Shown here: positions 20,992 through 23,820 of the stretch, in pieces
How the letters are laid out: each line of letters begins with the position of its first letter
How positions within the stretch are numbered: position 1 is the stretch's first letter
IMG/VR virus record: IMGVR_UViG_3300042691_007427
Coordinates: 1 to 23,820 of that record
Length of the DNA: 23,820 bases
Origin: a virus
Strand: one strand, 5' to 3'
Made by a program: the position numbers and the translations under genes
The notes under the pieces: generated by a model
What the model was told of the DNA's origin: nothing
Seen by the model: the letters and a program-made list of their open reading frames with translations, nothing else
Databases searched by the model: none

Positions 20992-21650
20992 TCATCACCC
21001 TAGATCAATTACGCGCGGCAACGGGTGCTAACGAAGCGAACGCTGAGAAGTACCTTAAGCCGCTCAATGATGCGATGGGACTCTATAACATCGACGACCC
21101 ACGAGTCGTTGCAGGGTTCCTCAGTCAGGTCGGCCATGAGTCCGGTGGTCTGGCTACAGTCGTTGAGAACCTCAACTACCGCGTCGCTGCGCTTACCTCA
21201 CTATTCGGCCGGCACCGCATCAGCGAAGCAGATGCCAAAGCCTATGGACGTGACGACGCTACAGGCCAGAAAGCCAATCAAGAAGCGATCGCAAACATCA
21301 TCTATGGCGGTGACTTCGGTCGTAAGAACCTTGGCAATACAGAGCAAGGCGACGGGTGGAAGTATCGCGGTCGAGGTCTTAAGCAGCTTACAGGTCGAGC
21401 GAACTACAAAGCCTGTGGTGAGTCGCTTGGTCTGAATCTAATTGATGACCCTGATCAGCTTGCGCAACCTGTAGCTGCGGCGCTTTCTGCTGCATGGTTC
21501 TGGGCTTCACGCCGTGGTCTGGGTATTGAAGACGCCGCAGAAGCTGGTGATGTGCGTAAAATGACAAAGTTGATCAACGGCGGTGATATTGGCCTACCCC
21601 AGCGCGAAGCGCTGTATGCTGAAGCTCTGAGGGCAATTGAGGTGGCGTAA
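20988..21650 (+). CDS. Endolysin, glycoside hydrolase family 19
   Basis: Length 220 aa. GH19 enzymes cut beta-1,4 links and in phages act on peptidoglycan. The family pattern is clear: FLSQVGHESGGLATVVENLN, with catalytic Glu probably E51 and a second Glu at E60; then GGDFGRKNLGNTEQGDGWKY and RGRGLKQLTGRANYK; and ALSAAWFWASRRGL. No signal peptide is present, so release depends on the holin next door. The ATG at 20988 overlaps the holin stop. The enzyme's own stop overlaps the next ATG (TAATG at 21648-21652), which ties lysis to the tail gene that follows. Confidence 0.93.
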   Translation: MIITLDQLRAATGANEANAEKYLKPLNDAMGLYNIDDPRVVAGFLSQVGHESGGLATVVENLNYRVAALTSLFGRHRISEADAKAYGRDDATGQKANQEAIANIIYGGDFGRKNLGNTEQGDGWKYRGRGLKQLTGRANYKACGESLGLNLIDDPDQLAQPVAAALSAAWFWASRRGLGIEDAAEAGDVRKMTKLINGGDIGLPQREALYAEALRAIEVA

Positions 21651-23269
21651 TGGCGGCTCTGACGATTAAGTCGTTTGATGGCATCTCACCTAAGGTGCCG
21701 GCGCGATATCTCCCCGAGTCGGGTGCTCAGACCGCGCTCAACGCGAACGTCTTCAATGGTTCGTTGCAGCCACTGGCCAACATTGGTTCATCGGTAACGA
21801 CGCTTACAAAGGTTGGTACGCCGCTAACCATTTACCGTTTTGGTCAAGACATTGTCTCGGATACCCAGTATTGGTTCCACTGGACGACCGACGTCGATGT
21901 ATGCCGTGGGCAGATCGCAGGCGACACTTCGGAGTGGACGTACTACACCGACGGCGTGCAGCCGAAAGCCACGTACGCTTCAATCGCGACCTCGGGGTCT
22001 GACTACCCCACCAACTCAATACCTCTTGGTCTGCCCGCTCCTACGACAGCCCCCGTGGCGACTGCGGGTGCTCTGCCACCCAGCACCAACGCGATTCAAG
22101 AAACGCGGGTCTACACGTTCACGTATGTGAACAAGGTGTCAGGTATCGAGGTTGAGTCTGCACCATCGCCAGCCTCATCTGAGGTCACGGTCTACCCTAC
22201 GCAGTCTGTCACGGTCGGCACCTTTGCCGCTGTCCCAGCAGGCTATACAGCAACGCATCGCAGGATTTATCGGTCGACGGCTGGTGTTTATCTCTTTGTC
22301 GCCGAGATCGCGATTGCTACATCGTCCTACACAGACTCGATCCTTGCAGAAGATCTTGGTGAAGAGCTTCCATCTCTGACGTGGACGCCGCCACCGGACA
22401 CACTCGTTGGGTTGATCAATCTGCCGAACGGCATGATGGCTGGGTTCAAAGGGCGCGACGTCTACTTCTGTGTGCCGTACCGTCCGTACGCATGGCCGTT
22501 GCAGTACATCCAGTCTCTTGACTTCCCTGTTGTCGGCCTAGGCCGCATGGACACGACGCTTGCGGTGTTGACCAAAGGCGTACCGTACTTCATTCAGGGC
22601 GCATCACCTGACTCGATGGTGGTGGTCAAGTCGAACCTTGAGCAGGCATGCGCTTCCAAGCGCAGCATTGTGAGCTTCGGCAACGTGGTGCTTTATGCGA
22701 GCCCGGACGGGCTTGTGATGCTGTCGCCGGGGAATTCTAAGGTCTTGACTGAGAACATGTTCACCCGGGCGCAGTGGCAGTCGCTTTTCTTGCCGACGTC
22801 GATCCACGCGTACCAGCATGACATGAAGTACATAGCGTTCTATAACAACGGCGTTACGTCGGGTGGTTTTGTGTTCGATATCCTGACTGGTAAGTTCACG
22901 GTCAACGACACTTACGCTACCGCAGGCTACACCGATCTTCAGAACGATAAATTGTTCCTGACCTTTGCCGACCGGTCTGTTAAGGTGTGGCTCGCAGGTG
23001 CAGCACGTAACGTTACATGGAAGTCGAAGAAGTTCTCCATGCCCCGGTTCATGGGCTTTGCGTCAGCTAAGGTCGAAGCTGAGGCCTACAATCTTACGGC
23101 TAAGTTTTACGCTGATGGTTCGCTGATCCATACGCAGACTGTGACGAGCCGCGATCCATTCCGCTTGCCCCCCATACAAGGGCGTGATTGGGAAGTTCAA
23201 GTAGAAACCTCACACGAGGTTTTCTCCATCGCCATGGCGGAATCCGTTGAAGAGTTGAAGAGTGTCTAA
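21650..23269 (+). CDS. Tail nozzle-like protein (beta-propeller type), 539 aa
   Basis: The start SFDGISPKVPARYLPESGAQ and ALNANVFNGSLQPLAN is typical of large beta-rich podovirus tail tube/nozzle proteins. An Ig/Fn3-like part is seen in the middle (about 128-235: TRVYTFTYVNKVSGIEVESA, HRRIYRSTAGVYLFVAEI). Then come propeller-like repeats (GMMAGFKGRDVYFCVPYRPY, VVLYASPDGLVMLSPGNSKV, KYIAFYNNG, GGFVFDILTGKFTV). It would form the lower part of the short tail through which DNA leaves. Lying after the lysis genes is unusual among better-known podoviruses. Confidence 0.75.
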   Translation: MAALTIKSFDGISPKVPARYLPESGAQTALNANVFNGSLQPLANIGSSVTTLTKVGTPLTIYRFGQDIVSDTQYWFHWTTDVDVCRGQIAGDTSEWTYYTDGVQPKATYASIATSGSDYPTNSIPLGLPAPTTAPVATAGALPPSTNAIQETRVYTFTYVNKVSGIEVESAPSPASSEVTVYPTQSVTVGTFAAVPAGYTATHRRIYRSTAGVYLFVAEIAIATSSYTDSILAEDLGEELPSLTWTPPPDTLVGLINLPNGMMAGFKGRDVYFCVPYRPYAWPLQYIQSLDFPVVGLGRMDTTLAVLTKGVPYFIQGASPDSMVVVKSNLEQACASKRSIVSFGNVVLYASPDGLVMLSPGNSKVLTENMFTRAQWQSLFLPTSIHAYQHDMKYIAFYNNGVTSGGFVFDILTGKFTVNDTYATAGYTDLQNDKLFLTFADRSVKVWLAGAARNVTWKSKKFSMPRFMGFASAKVEAEAYNLTAKFYADGSLIHTQTVTSRDPFRLPPIQGRDWEVQVETSHEVFSIAMAESVEELKSV

Positions 23270-23820
23270 GCGTCTGCCTTCGATTGTCTCGGACATTCCG
23301 CGTGATCTGCGGATGTTTCTTGATCGTCTGCGCGAGCTTGTGGCTGGCTCAGGACAGGAACGTCTCGTCACTGCGAAAGAGCTGTCTGACGCAGGTATCG
23401 CGAGTGTTGATCAGGCGGGTAACCTCACACCATCGACTACTACAACGTATTACGCGACACCGCCTGCACCGACCAATTTGGTTGTAACTGCCGCGACGCG
23501 TAACATCATCGTTGAGTGGGATGCGCCGCTGTATGAAGGGCATGCGTACACCGAGATCTGGCGCAATACGACGAATACAATTGGTACGGCGATTCGCGTC
23601 GGCATGTCACCCGGTTCTACATTTACTGATCCGGTTGGCCCCGGTGCGACACGGTTTTATTGGGTGCGGTTTGTCAACGTGGATAACACGCCCGGTGCGT
23701 ATAACGCTGTGTCGGGTGTCTCTGCGACAACCTCGGCTGAAGTAGCTTATCTTCTCAGTACATTGACCAGTCAGATAACATCGTCACAGCTTGCGTCGTC
23801 ACTCAGTTCACGTATTGACC
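23262..23820 (+). CDS. Tail tip/J-like fibre protein, 5' part only
   Basis: A GTG at 23262 opens a frame that stays open to the window end (186 codons). It overlaps the previous gene by 8 bp, with GAAG-rich DNA before it. The N-terminus is charged (SKRLPSIVSDIPRDLRMFLD). An Fn3-like domain follows (about 67-170: PPAPTNLVVTAATRNIIVEW, then YTEIWRNTTNTIG, TRFYWVRFVNVDNTPGAYNA). The last part starts a helical stretch (LLSTLTSQITSSQLASSLSS). This order is found in central fibre or J-like proteins of phages. The 3' end is missing, so length and tip are unknown. Confidence 0.7.
   Translation, partial: MSKRLPSIVSDIPRDLRMFLDRLRELVAGSGQERLVTAKELSDAGIASVDQAGNLTPSTTTTYYATPPAPTNLVVTAATRNIIVEWDAPLYEGHAYTEIWRNTTNTIGTAIRVGMSPGSTFTDPVGPGATRFYWVRFVNVDNTPGAYNAVSGVSATTSAEVAYLLSTLTSQITSSQLASSLSSRID

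Noticed and set aside
1-23820. tRNA or rRNA genes
   Set aside because: No cloverleaf or rRNA-like stretch stood out by eye; a tRNA scan was not possible, so a divergent one could be missed.

Overview
This window is a segment of a tailed bacteriophage genome (Caudoviricetes). It carries packaging, capsid, tail and lysis genes in close order, and I see no bacterial housekeeping gene, tRNA, rRNA, integrase or polymerase. Head-to-tail adaptor genes and a nozzle-like gene are present, while a tape-measure protein, tail tube and sheath are absent. This suggests a short-tailed (podovirus) particle. The GH19 endolysin, holin family and sigma70-like promoters suggest a Gram-negative host, but the host cannot be fixed from sequence alone.

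Positions 1-2376 form the left arm. It holds three leftward genes: a 217-aa Ala-rich protein, a 25-aa membrane peptide and a 158-aa protein, none with a known function. Between them lies unusually structured non-coding DNA. This includes an AT-rich cluster of direct and inverted repeats (171-373, with an outlying copy at 2298), shuffled short motifs recurring at 372-471, 1321-1439 and 2174-2187, a palindrome abutting a leftward promoter, a strong leftward terminator, and a tract of G-runs on the minus strand.

From 2377 to the end everything I call is on the plus strand and tightly packed, often with ATGA or TAATG overlaps. The order is small and large terminase, a conserved beta-rich phage protein, portal, a small Dps/ferritin-like protein, an 80-aa protein, scaffold, major capsid protein, a decoration-like protein, an 87-aa protein, two head-tail adaptor proteins, three small tail or baseplate proteins, and a giant 1814-aa fibre. 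The fibre contains about 85 copies of a 17-residue repeat and takes up almost a quarter of the window. It is followed by small genes, a lysis cassette (membrane proteins, holin, GH19 endolysin), a nozzle-like tail protein and the start of a J-like tail-tip protein that runs off the end.

Three promoter candidates sharing GCTTGAC lie before the small terminase, before the gene preceding the portal, and before the 80-aa/scaffold/capsid block. In two of them the predicted transcription start falls at or almost at the ATG, which suggests leaderless or nearly leaderless messages. The points most worth a second look are the Dps-like ferroxidase-type residues in a phage structural operon, the giant repeat fibre, the left-arm regulatory modules, and the two membrane mini-proteins (25 and 27 aa).
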